64,000 nt of DNA from an uncultured Collinsella sp. (GTDB lineage: Bacteria; Actinomycetota; Coriobacteriia; Coriobacteriales; Coriobacteriaceae), in contig CAAGCF010000029.1 of the NCBI GenBank assembly GCA_900768265.1, positions 16,193 through 80,192 on the forward strand. Direction: 5' to 3'. Positions 35,709 to 44,376 of this stretch are shown here, piece after piece. The notes under the pieces were generated by a model, which saw only the letters and a list, made by a program, of their open reading frames with translations, was not told the origin of the DNA and ran no database searches. The position numbers and the translations under genes were made by a program. How positions within the stretch are numbered: the stretch's first letter is position 1; each line of letters begins with the position of its first letter.

Positions 35709-37337
35709 CTAACCTCGAGCATCTTCCAGCATCTGCCTGGCGTGCGCCAGGCTTGCCTCCGATTGATCGCCGCTCAGCATTCGAGCGATCTCTGCGGTAC
35801 GGGCGTCCCCAGTCACCTCGTCCAGATGCGTCTGAGGAACGTCGCCTGGCTCCTTGCTGACCACGTAATGCTTGTCGGCCATGACCGCAACCTGCGCCAG
35901 GTGGGTTACGACGATGACCTGATGCGTGGCGGCAAGATCGGCCAGCACGCCAGCAAGAGCACGAGCCGTGGAACCACCGACACCGGCATCGACCTCGTCA
36001 AATACCAGCGTGTCGACGCCGTCCGCATTACCGAGGACAACCTTGCTCGCCAACATAACGCGGCTCAGTTCGCCGCCCGACGCAATGCGGCGCAAGGGAC
36101 GCGGCGTCAATCCGGCGCCGCTGCGATACAGAAGCTCGTAGCTCGAAGGGCCCGCGGGTGTCCACTCAGCGCGAGGGAGATCGCGGGACTCCCAGACCAG
36201 CTCAGCGCCGCCCATCTCGAGGCGTGCCATCTGACGACCCACCTCGTGGCAAAAACGCGGGGCTGCCGTATTGCGCGCGCGCTTAAGCGCCTTGGCGGCG
36301 GCGAACAGTTCGTGCTCCGCCGCGCCGAGTGCCTCGCGTGCCTTCCTAATCTGCTCGTCACCATCGTCCACCAGCGATAACAACTCCCGCGAGCGGTCAC
36401 GCATGGCAAATACATCGTCCATGGTGGGACCCCACTGACGCAGAAGTCCCTTAAGGTCGGAATACCGCTCGCGCATGCGAGCGAGCTCGCGAGGATCGAA
36501 CGCAACGCCATCGCGATAAGCACGCAGCTCGTTGGCGCAATCCTCGAGTGAGATGCAGGCATCCGAAAGTGCGTCGGCGATGACACCCAGTTTGCGATCG
36601 ACGGTAGCCATGCGCGACAGTTCTGCCACGGCGCCGTTCACGGCATCGAGCGCTCCCCCTTCGGCAGCAAGCGATGCATGGGCATCGTTAGCTGTGGCAA
36701 CCAGTACCTCGGCATGTTCGGAGCGCGGCAGCAGCTCCTCGAGCTCCTCATACTCACCCGGCTTGGGGTCGACCTCGGCGATACGCTCCAGGGCGAAGCG
36801 CGCCTCCTCGACGCGACTCCCCTGCGCACGCGACGCCTCCTCTACGCGACGGACCTCCTTGGCAGCCGCACGCGACGCCTTAAGGCAGGCACGGTACTTT
36901 TCCAGCGCCTCGAGCGCAGAGCGACCAGCCCAGGCATCGACCATAGCAACATGATGCGCCGGATCGAGCAAGCGCTGATGCTCGTGCTGGCCGCAAAGAT
37001 CCATCATCACGCCGACGCGCTCGGAAAGCTCGCGCACGCTGGCGATGCGGCCGTCAATCTTGACGCGGCTGCGGCCCTCGGCAGAAAGGCTGCGCTGCAC
37101 GGTGAAGCCCTCCGCGTCGTGCGGGCCATCGAACAGGCGAGCCTCGACGCTCGCAAGCGCCTCGCCCTCGCGCACGGTCGACGAATCGGCACGCTCGCCC
37201 AAAATGAGCTTAAGCGCCGAGAGCAGCGCGGTCTTGCCGGCGCCAGTCTCGCCAGTCAAAACCGTTAGGCCTGTGCTGGGCACCAGCGTCGCCTCGCGAA
37301 TGAGTGCAATGTTTGAAACCTGCAGCTCATCGATCAT
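35709..37337 (-). CDS. recN: DNA repair protein RecN
   Basis: The 542-residue SMC-like ATPase has Walker A TGETGAGKTALLSAL, two coiled-coil arms rich in Glu/Arg/Ala, and the C-terminal VFDEVDAGVGG Walker B and D-loop. RecN acts in double-strand break repair. Its start overlaps the nadK stop by 11 bases. The order tlyA-nadK-recN is a conserved actinobacterial and firmicute arrangement. Confidence 0.95.
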   Translation of the reverse strand: MIDELQVSNIALIREATLVPSTGLTVLTGETGAGKTALLSALKLILGERADSSTVREGEALASVEARLFDGPHDAEGFTVQRSLSAEGRSRVKIDGRIASVRELSERVGVMMDLCGQHEHQRLLDPAHHVAMVDAWAGRSALEALEKYRACLKASRAAAKEVRRVEEASRAQGSRVEEARFALERIAEVDPKPGEYEELEELLPRSEHAEVLVATANDAHASLAAEGGALDAVNGAVAELSRMATVDRKLGVIADALSDACISLEDCANELRAYRDGVAFDPRELARMRERYSDLKGLLRQWGPTMDDVFAMRDRSRELLSLVDDGDEQIRKAREALGAAEHELFAAAKALKRARNTAAPRFCHEVGRQMARLEMGGAELVWESRDLPRAEWTPAGPSSYELLYRSGAGLTPRPLRRIASGGELSRVMLASKVVLGNADGVDTLVFDEVDAGVGGSTARALAGVLADLAATHQVIVVTHLAQVAVMADKHYVVSKEPGDVPQTHLDEVTGDARTAEIARMLSGDQSEASLAHARQMLEDARG

Positions 37338-38187
37338 GACGAACTCCGTAGAATACGCGACTCACCGAGTTATAGAAGCTTTCGGGGCCATAGTCGAGCA
37401 ACAGCACATCGCCGGGACCGCGACGCACGGCCACGCTCTCGACCGTGCCGTCGCAGGTAATAAACTGCCCGTCGATGGCAATAGCCGGCACACTCGGGCG
37501 GTCATCGGACATAAAGATCTCGACGACATCGCTCGGCGAGGTCAAAAAAGCACGGGCCTGAATAGTATGGGGCGCGATAGGCACGCAAACCATACCCGTG
37601 TAATCGGGGCTTACGATGGGACCACCGGCTGAAAGCGCATAGCCCGTAGAGCCGGTCGCCGTCGACACGACGACACCGTCACCGCGCAAGCGATCGATAT
37701 GGTGGCCCGACACGGTGATGTCGAACTCGACCATATCGGACAAGGGCCCACGTGTGAGCGCCATGTCGTTGAGGGCGAACGAACGCACGACGTCCTTCGT
37801 GCCGTCCTCACGCACGGAAACGATGTCTGCGGCGATGGTAGCGCGGCGGCTCACGTGGAGCTCACCGGACAGGGCATCGCTCACAACCTGCAAAATGTCG
37901 CGTTCCTCGGGACTGGCCGCCGTCAAAAAGCCCAGGTGACCATAGGAAAGACCCAAAATGGGAATCTCACGGTAGTTGAGAATGCGGGCGGCGCGCAGCA
38001 GCGTGCCGTCGCCGCCGAGCGTAATGACCAGGTCGGCATCGTCGACATCGGGCGTGCTCTGAATCTTCGAGCGCTGATCGGCCGCCCATGCGACCTCGTA
38101 GCCCTGGCGCGTCAGCCAGAGCTCGAGCATCAGACCGCTCTCGACCGCCTCTTGCTTGTAGTAATTGGGAACCAGAAAGACCTTCAT
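37327..38187 (-). CDS. nadK: NAD kinase
   Basis: The 286-residue protein has the GGDGTLLRAAR motif and the conserved TATGSTGYALSAGGP segment. It phosphorylates NAD to NADP. Its ATG overlaps the tlyA stop as ATGA. Confidence 0.96.
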   Translation of the reverse strand: MKVFLVPNYYKQEAVESGLMLELWLTRQGYEVAWAADQRSKIQSTPDVDDADLVITLGGDGTLLRAARILNYREIPILGLSYGHLGFLTAASPEERDILQVVSDALSGELHVSRRATIAADIVSVREDGTKDVVRSFALNDMALTRGPLSDMVEFDITVSGHHIDRLRGDGVVVSTATGSTGYALSAGGPIVSPDYTGMVCVPIAPHTIQARAFLTSPSDVVEIFMSDDRPSVPAIAIDGQFITCDGTVESVAVRRGPGDVLLLDYGPESFYNSVSRVFYGVRHDR

Positions 38188-38996
38188 AGCGTTGCAGCTT
38201 TCTCGCTCAAAGCCGATACCTGGGATTGCAACTCGTCATCGGAGCGCTCACTGGGGGCAAACCTCGTGCCGTACAGGAAAAACTCAACGTTGCCCTTGGC
38301 GCCATGGATGGGCGACACGCACACATCGACCGGGAACAATCCCTTCGCGGCAAACAGCTCGATGACCGCAACGAGCGTGTCGACACGCACGGCGGGGTCG
38401 GTCACGATACCGCCCTCGCCCACCAGCGCCGCCGGAGCCTCAAACTGCGGCTTTACCAGCGTACAAAACGAACCCGAAGGCGTCAGGCACGCCAGCACCG
38501 CATCGATGATATTCGCGATACTCGTAAACGACACATCGCAAACGGCCAGGTCGATAGCGCCGCCGTAGCCGAGCTCGGGCAACTGCGTCACGTTGGTGCG
38601 CTCATGGAGCGTCACGCGATCGTCTTGGCGCAGCGACCAATCAAACTGGGCACGGCCCACGTCGACCGAAACGACCGTGGCGGCACCGCGCTTGAGCAGG
38701 CAATCGGTAAAGCCGCCGGTAGAGCAGCCTACGTCCAGGCAGGCAAGGCCCGTCGGATCGATTCCAAACGCATCGAGCGCACCCTCGAGTTTAAGGCCGC
38801 CGCGCCCAACGTACGGAATGCGCCCCTTAACGTGCAGCGGCAGGCCCGGCGCCACCTTGAGCCCCGGAGAGGCCAAACGCTCCCCGCCGCTCGAAACCAA
38901 GCCCGCCATAAGAGTGCGAAGGGCATCCGCGCGATCGGCGCAGATGCCCTGTGAAATCAGTTCGTCATCGAGACGCACGCGTTTCATGAATGCCAT
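38184..38996 (-). CDS. tlyA: TlyA-type rRNA 2'-O-methyltransferase (hemolysin A family)
   Basis: An N-terminal S4 domain (MKRVRLDDELISQGICADRA) is followed by an FtsJ-like methyltransferase with CLDVGCSTGGFTDCLL. TlyA enzymes methylate ribose in 16S and/or 23S rRNA. The start at 38996 overlaps the xseB stop as TGATG and is consistent with coupling. An in-frame ATG 9 bases downstream is also possible. Confidence 0.92.
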   Translation of the reverse strand: MAFMKRVRLDDELISQGICADRADALRTLMAGLVSSGGERLASPGLKVAPGLPLHVKGRIPYVGRGGLKLEGALDAFGIDPTGLACLDVGCSTGGFTDCLLKRGAATVVSVDVGRAQFDWSLRQDDRVTLHERTNVTQLPELGYGGAIDLAVCDVSFTSIANIIDAVLACLTPSGSFCTLVKPQFEAPAALVGEGGIVTDPAVRVDTLVAVIELFAAKGLFPVDVCVSPIHGAKGNVEFFLYGTRFAPSERSDDELQSQVSALSEKAATL

Positions 38997-39262
38997 CAAC
39001 CATTCGTATCCGGGGATGCAGCCTGTCTATCTTGGGACTCGTTTGCCGCATCCTCATCGTATTCCTGCTCGAGCTTGTCGGCCTCACGCGGCGTCAGCTC
39101 AAACTTGTCGACCATATCGACCGCTCGGGAGCCCAGCTCAATCGCCTCGTCAAACAAATCGAGCGAACGCTCCAAGGACGTATCCTTGGAGCGAACGGTG
39201 GCGATGATCTGGTCCAGGCGATCCGAGATCTCATCGAAGTTGCGGACGGAACCCTCTGGCAT
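38996..39262 (-). CDS. xseB: Exodeoxyribonuclease VII small subunit
   Basis: The 88-residue protein shows the XseB pattern FDEISDRLDQIIATVRS followed by SLERSLDLFDEAIELG. It assembles with XseA to degrade single-stranded DNA. No xseA lies in the window, so the partner must be elsewhere. It begins 2 bases after the nusB stop. Confidence 0.9.
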   Translation of the reverse strand: MPEGSVRNFDEISDRLDQIIATVRSKDTSLERSLDLFDEAIELGSRAVDMVDKFELTPREADKLEQEYDEDAANESQDRQAASPDTNG

Positions 39263-39264
39263 GG

Positions 39265-39852
39265 CTACTCCTCGACGGAGTCGGCCTCGACGGCCTCAGC
39301 AGCGTCAGCATCCTCGGAAAGTACACCGGCGGCAGCCTGAGCGGCAGCGACCTTGGCGGCCGCCTCGGCAGCCTGTGCCTCCTCGCGAGCGCGATCCTCG
39401 GCCAGCAGCTCTTGGTACAGGTCTTCGCCCGGCAGTTCCTCGCTGCGAGCGATCTTGCCCAGCACGCCGTTGACAAACGATGCGGACTGGTCGGTACCAT
39501 AAGCCTTAGCAATCTCGACCGCCTCGTTGATGACGATGGCGTCCGAGACCTCCTCGTCGGTGAGGAAGCGCATCTCGTAGACGGCGATACGCAGCAGGTT
39601 GCGGTCGGCGCCGGGCATGCGCATAAGATCCCAGTTCTTGGCGACGGCGCGCAGAGCACAGTCGATGCGATCGATATGCTCGTAGGCACCGCGGCAAAGC
39701 TCCAGCGCATAGGGGTCGAGGGGACCCTTCGAGATCAGGAAATCGCCCTCGAGGACGCGCTCGAGCGGGCTGTCCGTGGCCTCGGCCTGGAACAGCAGCT
39801 GCAGCGCCTGACTGCGGGCAAGCGTGCGCCCGCGATAAACCTTAAGGCTCAA
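39265..39852 (-). CDS. nusB: Transcription antitermination factor NusB
   Basis: Residues ~8-145 match NusB (RSQALQLLFQAE, DRNLLRIAVYEM, INEAVEIAKAYG, SFVNGVLGKIA). The protein then runs on for ~50 residues of Ala/Glu-rich sequence not needed in standard NusB. It binds boxA RNA with NusE in rRNA antitermination. It starts 3 bases after the asp23-like stop. Confidence 0.93.
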   Translation of the reverse strand: MSLKVYRGRTLARSQALQLLFQAEATDSPLERVLEGDFLISKGPLDPYALELCRGAYEHIDRIDCALRAVAKNWDLMRMPGADRNLLRIAVYEMRFLTDEEVSDAIVINEAVEIAKAYGTDQSASFVNGVLGKIARSEELPGEDLYQELLAEDRAREEAQAAEAAAKVAAAQAAAGVLSEDADAAEAVEADSVEE

Positions 39853-39855
39853 AGG

Positions 39856-40218
39856 TTACTCCTTGGGGAAAACGAGGCCGTCGATGCAAACGTCAACGCG
39901 CTCGACCTCGACGCCCACCTGGGCATCGATGGCGGCGACCACGGCGGCGCGAACGGCCTCGGCGAGTTTCTTGAACGGATAGCCAAAGAACACCACGACA
40001 CGCACGGTGAGTGCGAGCTTGTCGCCGATGACCTCGGCCTCGACCGCCGGCTCGGAAGCCGGGGCCTTGGACGAGAGCATCATGGAGACAAGGTTGGTGG
40101 CAAGGTCCTTGACGCCAACGGAGGCGATGCCCTCGACATCCGACACGGCGCGCGAGACGATGGCGGTCAGAACATCAGGCGAAATGCCGATGCCGTCAAT
40201 CTTGATTTCCTGGGGCAT
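39856..40218 (-). CDS. Asp23/Gls24 family envelope stress protein
   Basis: The 120-residue protein has the Asp23 pattern: IDGIGISPDVLTAIVSRAV, VEGIASVGV, and VRVVVFFGYPFKKLAEAVRAAV. Family members are membrane-associated stress proteins. The position between efp and nusB is typical for Gram-positives. Confidence 0.9.
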   Translation of the reverse strand: MPQEIKIDGIGISPDVLTAIVSRAVSDVEGIASVGVKDLATNLVSMMLSSKAPASEPAVEAEVIGDKLALTVRVVVFFGYPFKKLAEAVRAAVVAAIDAQVGVEVERVDVCIDGLVFPKE

Positions 40219-40242
40219 GAGTCCTCCTAGAAGAGTTGGTTG

Positions 40243-40806
40243 CTAGACGCGGGAGACGAACTTGCCGTCGCGGGTGTCAACCTTGATGACCTCGCCCTCG
40301 TTGAGGTACATGGGGACCTGGATGACAGCGCCGGTGTCGATCGTGGCCGGCTTGGTGGAACCCTGGACGGTGTCGCCCTTAAAGCCCGGGTCGGTCTGGA
40401 CGATGGTGGTCTCGATGAACATCGGCGGGGTCACGCCCATGAGCTCATCGTCGGCGAAGAGCAGCTGGCAGATGTCGTTCTCGCGCAGCCACTTGGAGTT
40501 CTCGCCCACCATGTCCTCGGGAACGGGAACCTGCTCATAGGATTCGTTGTCCATGAAGATGTAGTCGGTGCCATCGTTGTAGAGGTACTGGAACTCACGG
40601 GTGGTGAGCATGACGCTCTCGAACTTGGTGCCGGCGTTGCAGGTGTTCTCGACGACACGACCGCTCTTGATGTCGCGGGTCTTGTAGCGCACAAACGCGC
40701 CGCCCTTGCCCGGCTTGACATGCTGGAACTCGACGATGGTGTAGACCTTGTCCTTGATGCGGAGACCGAGGCCGTTCTTGAAGTCGGCGGTAGAAATGGT
40801 AGGCAT
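40243..40806 (-). CDS. efp: Translation elongation factor P
   Basis: The 187-residue protein begins MPTISTADFKNGLGLRI and has HVKPGKGGAFVR with the Lys at the tip of domain I. The KOW and two OB domains are complete. EF-P relieves ribosome stalling at proline runs. No EpmA-type modification gene is visible here. ATG 40806 follows GAAAGGT; the longer frame was rejected. Confidence 0.95.
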   Translation of the reverse strand: MPTISTADFKNGLGLRIKDKVYTIVEFQHVKPGKGGAFVRYKTRDIKSGRVVENTCNAGTKFESVMLTTREFQYLYNDGTDYIFMDNESYEQVPVPEDMVGENSKWLRENDICQLLFADDELMGVTPPMFIETTIVQTDPGFKGDTVQGSTKPATIDTGAVIQVPMYLNEGEVIKVDTRDGKFVSRV

Positions 40807-40911
40807 AGCGACCTTTCTTGTTATGGGCAGAACGCACAAGCGTCCAAATTACATACGACCGAAATTATACACTTGCAGACGGCGCCTGCAGCGAGCGCAT
40901 AAAAAGAGAAC

Positions 40912-40943
40912 GCGGGGCATCCGAATCGATCCGGACGCCCCGC
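40912..40943 (-). terminator. Terminator between pepP and efp
   Basis: A 12-bp stem with one mismatch (40912-40923 with 40932-40943) is followed on the minus strand by TTCTCTTTTT. Confidence 0.75.
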
Positions 40944-40965
40944 CCCAAAAATCTATCGAAATGGG

Positions 40966-42096
40966 CTAACAATCGATGACGTGAAGGTCATGCGGCGTCT
41001 TGGTGAAGGGCTCGTAGCCGTTCTCGGTGACCACGCCGTAGTCCTCCAGGCGCACGCCGCCCACGCCGGGCAGGTACACGCCGGGCTCCATGGTGATGAC
41101 CGAGCCGACCTCGATGATGTTCTTGCTGCGGTTAAAGTTGGGCAGCTCGTGGATGTCAATGCCCACGCCGTGGCCCAGACCATGGTTGTAGTAATCGCCA
41201 TAGCCGGCATCGCCAATGATCTTCTTGGAAAGCTTGAAAATGTCGTTGCCCTCGACGCCCGGATGGATGGCAGCGACGCACTCCTCGTGCGTACGGCGCA
41301 CGAGCGCGTACAGGTCGAGCTGCTCCTGGGTAGGCTCGCCCATCACGACGGTACGCGTCATATCGGAGCGATAGTCGCAATAGCCCGCGCCATAATCCAT
41401 GAGAACGAAGTCGCCCTTCTCGATCACGCGGTCGCTCGGGACGGCATGCGGGTTGGCGGTATTGGGGCCGCTCGCCACGATAGAGCCGAAGGCCAGGCTG
41501 TCGGCGCCGTTGGCGAACATAAAGTTCTCGAGCTCGTTGCGAACCTGCTTCTCGGTCATGCCGGGTTTAATAAATCCGAGCATGTGCTGGAAGGCGGCGT
41601 CGGTAATCGACTGCGCATGGCGCATGAGCTCGATCTCCTCGGCGTCCTTGATGGCGCGCATCTTGCGAATGTCATCATGCATCAGCGGCAGCATGCAGGC
41701 GACGGAACGATCCTCCAGGCCACGCTGAATACCCTGGTAGAAGTTGATCTGCATGTCGTCCTCGACAGCGCAGACGCGGCACTTGTTGGCCGCGATCTTG
41801 CCGGCGACCCAACCGGGGATGGTGCCTTCGTCCATGTCGTAGACCCAGGGGCTGCCGGCAGGCGTGTTCTCCTCAAAGCTGTTGAGGTAGCGCGAGTCGG
41901 TATGGAACAGGCACTGGTCAGCCGTAATAAACGCCGCGTGCGGGAACTCGAAGGTGTAATCGAAGACGCCCTTCACGCCCGTAAGCCAACGAAGATTGGC
42001 CTCGTCGCGCACGACGATAGCGTCGTAGCCGCGCTCAGTCATCAGGGCACGGACACGCTCGATACGACCGGCAGGACCGGCAGCAAACTCAGACAT
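40966..42096 (-). CDS. Xaa-Pro aminopeptidase (M24 family)
   Basis: The 376-residue protein has an N-terminal creatinase-like domain and a C-terminal pita-bread fold with the metal ligands in DYGAGYCDYRSDMTRT, HGLGHGVGIDIHELP and MEPGVYLPGVGGVRLED. It removes N-terminal residues before proline. The ATG at 42096 follows GAAAGGAA. It lies upstream of efp, the usual pepP-efp order. Confidence 0.93.
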   Translation of the reverse strand: MSEFAAGPAGRIERVRALMTERGYDAIVVRDEANLRWLTGVKGVFDYTFEFPHAAFITADQCLFHTDSRYLNSFEENTPAGSPWVYDMDEGTIPGWVAGKIAANKCRVCAVEDDMQINFYQGIQRGLEDRSVACMLPLMHDDIRKMRAIKDAEEIELMRHAQSITDAAFQHMLGFIKPGMTEKQVRNELENFMFANGADSLAFGSIVASGPNTANPHAVPSDRVIEKGDFVLMDYGAGYCDYRSDMTRTVVMGEPTQEQLDLYALVRRTHEECVAAIHPGVEGNDIFKLSKKIIGDAGYGDYYNHGLGHGVGIDIHELPNFNRSKNIIEVGSVITMEPGVYLPGVGGVRLEDYGVVTENGYEPFTKTPHDLHVIDC

Positions 42097-42228
42097 GCAG
42101 ATTCCTTTCTTATTGTCCTCATAAAAGCGGGACGGGCCTCGATCGAAAGATGGAATCGCATGCGATCCGCAACCGATTGAAAACCCGCCCCTCAACATGA
42201 TACGAAAGACGATGGATGTCAATAAATC

Positions 42229-43338
42229 TTAGAGAAGTTCTTTGCGAGAAGCCAAGTAGGCGTGAGCATGGCGCTCAAGAACCTCGTCCTCAACGCTCGT
42301 TAGACGAATGGCGCCAAGTGCCGCGGGCAGCGGCAACATGCTGCGGTTCGAGCGGACAAACTGCTGCCTGCGGAACTCCTCGATATATGCAGCAGGCTCC
42401 AGATCGAAGGCAAGCTCCTCGATACCAAAGTCCTCCAGGCAGTCATCGACCTCAAAGACGCAATCGATATCGAAGTCGCAGGCATCGTGTGCTAGGCGCG
42501 CCTCAAAGCGCATGCCCTCGGACAACAGCTGGTAGGCAGGCACCTGCGAAGCGGCATCGCCCAAGCAGGCGCGCAGGGTACGCTCCCCCGTCTTGCCAAA
42601 ATCGAGCGCATGGCGGGCGCTCGGGTTCGTGGCCATCAGTACGTCCTTGCGGGCAGTCTGAGACCACTGAACGGCATTGACGAGCGCGACCTCCTCGCCC
42701 GCGAGAATCTCGGGGACGGTCTCAGTAAACTGATTCCAGCGGGACTTGCTGCTCGAAAGCATGGTGCCAACAAGTACCGCATAGCCGAGCTTGAGGTCCT
42801 CGGGGGCCGCCTCGCGAACAAGGTCGAGGTCACACACGACCAAGCCCGGTTCGGGACGAAACGCGATAGCGGGAAGCGCATGCGCGGACGAGGCGACAAG
42901 CGGCTTCATGGTCGTCGCGACCGTGAGCATGGCGTCGAACGTCGTCGGCAGCAAGGCGCACTCGGTGCGACCGCACCACTGATTGGCACACCAGCAAACG
43001 ACCGAGCAGGTCGCCGTGTCGCCGACAGCGACAACGAGATCGTCGGAGGTAATGCCGTTAGCCGACAGGGCGCCAAAGACGGTATCGGCATCGGCCAGCG
43101 TAGCACCAGCAGGTGAAACCTCGAGGACGAGCAGCGACACGGCAAAACCGGCGTCGATCAGCGCATGCTCGACGACCTCGCCAAATCGCTCGGATGTGGC
43201 GTCGTTCCAAACCACCATCGCGCGCTTGGGCTTGCCCACAGCCGAGGCAAACATGCGCGGCAGCTCCTCGAACGCGCCCAATCCGACGCGGACATCGACA
43301 CTGCGGTTTTGGAAATTGATAAGTTGACGGCGAATCAT
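42229..43338 (-). CDS. Divergent 3-dehydroquinate synthase-like protein (AroB fold), catalytic motifs degenerate
   Basis: The 369-residue protein aligns with AroB by position and partial motifs: VVAVGD in place of GGGVVGD, LLPTTFDAML where AroB has PTTLLAQVDSSVGGKT, VVCDLDLV, and HALDFGKTGERTL where AroB has LNFGHTFGHA. The zinc-ligand histidine of NFGHT, the ligand glutamate of the GLAEVIK segment (here GYAVLVG) and the GGKT loop are not recognisable. The start overlaps the aroK stop as ATGA. It may be an inactive or repurposed AroB. Nothing suggests a frameshift, since the frame is intact. Confidence 0.7.
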   Translation of the reverse strand: MIRRQLINFQNRSVDVRVGLGAFEELPRMFASAVGKPKRAMVVWNDATSERFGEVVEHALIDAGFAVSLLVLEVSPAGATLADADTVFGALSANGITSDDLVVAVGDTATCSVVCWCANQWCGRTECALLPTTFDAMLTVATTMKPLVASSAHALPAIAFRPEPGLVVCDLDLVREAAPEDLKLGYAVLVGTMLSSSKSRWNQFTETVPEILAGEEVALVNAVQWSQTARKDVLMATNPSARHALDFGKTGERTLRACLGDAASQVPAYQLLSEGMRFEARLAHDACDFDIDCVFEVDDCLEDFGIEELAFDLEPAAYIEEFRRQQFVRSNRSMLPLPAALGAIRLTSVEDEVLERHAHAYLASRKELL

Positions 43339-43868
43339 AGCAGTCCACGCTCCAAAAGTATCTCGGCACAAAGGTAGGAAACGTCCTCGAAGGACTTGTT
43401 GCGAATATCAAGGGTAATATCGGCGGCCTGGCGATACAGCGGACGGCGATGCTCAAACAGGCGCGCAGCGTGCTCGGGCGAGCGGAAATCGGGCCGGGTA
43501 TCGGAGCGACGAATCTGTCGCAACGAGTCCTCAAAGTCGCCTTCGAGGTACACGCATGTACCCATCTCGTGCATCAGCTCAATGTTCACCGGCGTCTCGA
43601 CGATGCCGCCCCCGCACGATACCAGCAGACTGCGCTCGCTTTGAAGCGAACGGAGTGCCGAGGTTTCGAGCTCGCGAAAACGATCCTCACCCTCGGTCTC
43701 AAATATCTCGGTCACCGACTTGCCGCATCGACGCACAACCAAACGATCGGTATCGATGAATCGACGCTTGAACATAGTGCCCACGTTGCGCGCAAGCGTC
43801 GACTTGCCCGCGCCCAAAAATCCGATAAAGAAGATATGGTCGCAGCCGTGTTTGATGTGCTGAGACAT
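43335..43868 (-). CDS. aroK: Shikimate kinase
   Basis: The 177-residue protein has Walker A GFLGAGKSTLARN, the shikimate-binding DTD, FRELE and the SCGGGIVE motif. All residues expected for activity are present. It phosphorylates shikimate at O3. It sits between yqeG and the aroB-like gene and is coupled to the latter. Confidence 0.93.
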   Translation of the reverse strand: MSQHIKHGCDHIFFIGFLGAGKSTLARNVGTMFKRRFIDTDRLVVRRCGKSVTEIFETEGEDRFRELETSALRSLQSERSLLVSCGGGIVETPVNIELMHEMGTCVYLEGDFEDSLRQIRRSDTRPDFRSPEHAARLFEHRRPLYRQAADITLDIRNKSFEDVSYLCAEILLERGLL

Positions 43869-43876
43869 GGCGAAAC

Positions 43877-44374
43877 CTATTCCTCGCAGGGAAGGTCGCG
43901 CAGGGCCCGGCGCTCAAAGATACGGAAGATCTGCGTGTACCACAGGTCCTGGGTTGCCTGCGGCTTGACCAGAATAGTGTCAACGCCGGCAAAGTTACCG
44001 CTCCACACGTCCGTGTAAAGCTGGTCACCGATCAGCACGGCCTCGTCGGCCGTGGCGCCCAGACGCTTAAGACCCGCCTTCAGGGCAAACGGGGCGGGCT
44101 TCATGGCGTGGCTGATGGCCTCGAGCCCCAGCTCGCGTGCCGATGCCATGACCTGGTCGCGATGCCAGTTATTGGACACCATGCACAGCTTAAAGCCCTT
44201 GGCATGGGCGGCCTCGAGCCAAGTTGAAACCGCAGCGGGAACCTGCTCGGTATCGCGCGGCACCAGGGTGTTATCGCGGTCGAGCAGAATGGCGCGCTTG
44301 CCGTCGGCCCACAGGGTATCGAGGTCGATGCGGTCGACTGAGGCAACATATCGTTTGGGGCTAAAAATCCTCAT
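43877..44374 (-). CDS. YqeG-family HAD phosphatase
   Basis: The 165-residue HAD IIIA protein has the nucleophile motif LLDRDNTLV, SNNW for motif II and GDQLYTDVWSGN for motif IV. Related proteins dephosphorylate phosphatidylglycerophosphate or act on unknown small phosphates. ATG 44374 was taken because family similarity starts there; a TTG 12 bases upstream is an alternative. It follows mltG by 2 bases. Confidence 0.88.
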   Translation of the reverse strand: MRIFSPKRYVASVDRIDLDTLWADGKRAILLDRDNTLVPRDTEQVPAAVSTWLEAAHAKGFKLCMVSNNWHRDQVMASARELGLEAISHAMKPAPFALKAGLKRLGATADEAVLIGDQLYTDVWSGNFAGVDTILVKPQATQDLWYTQIFRIFERRALRDLPCEE

Positions 44375-44376
44375 GA

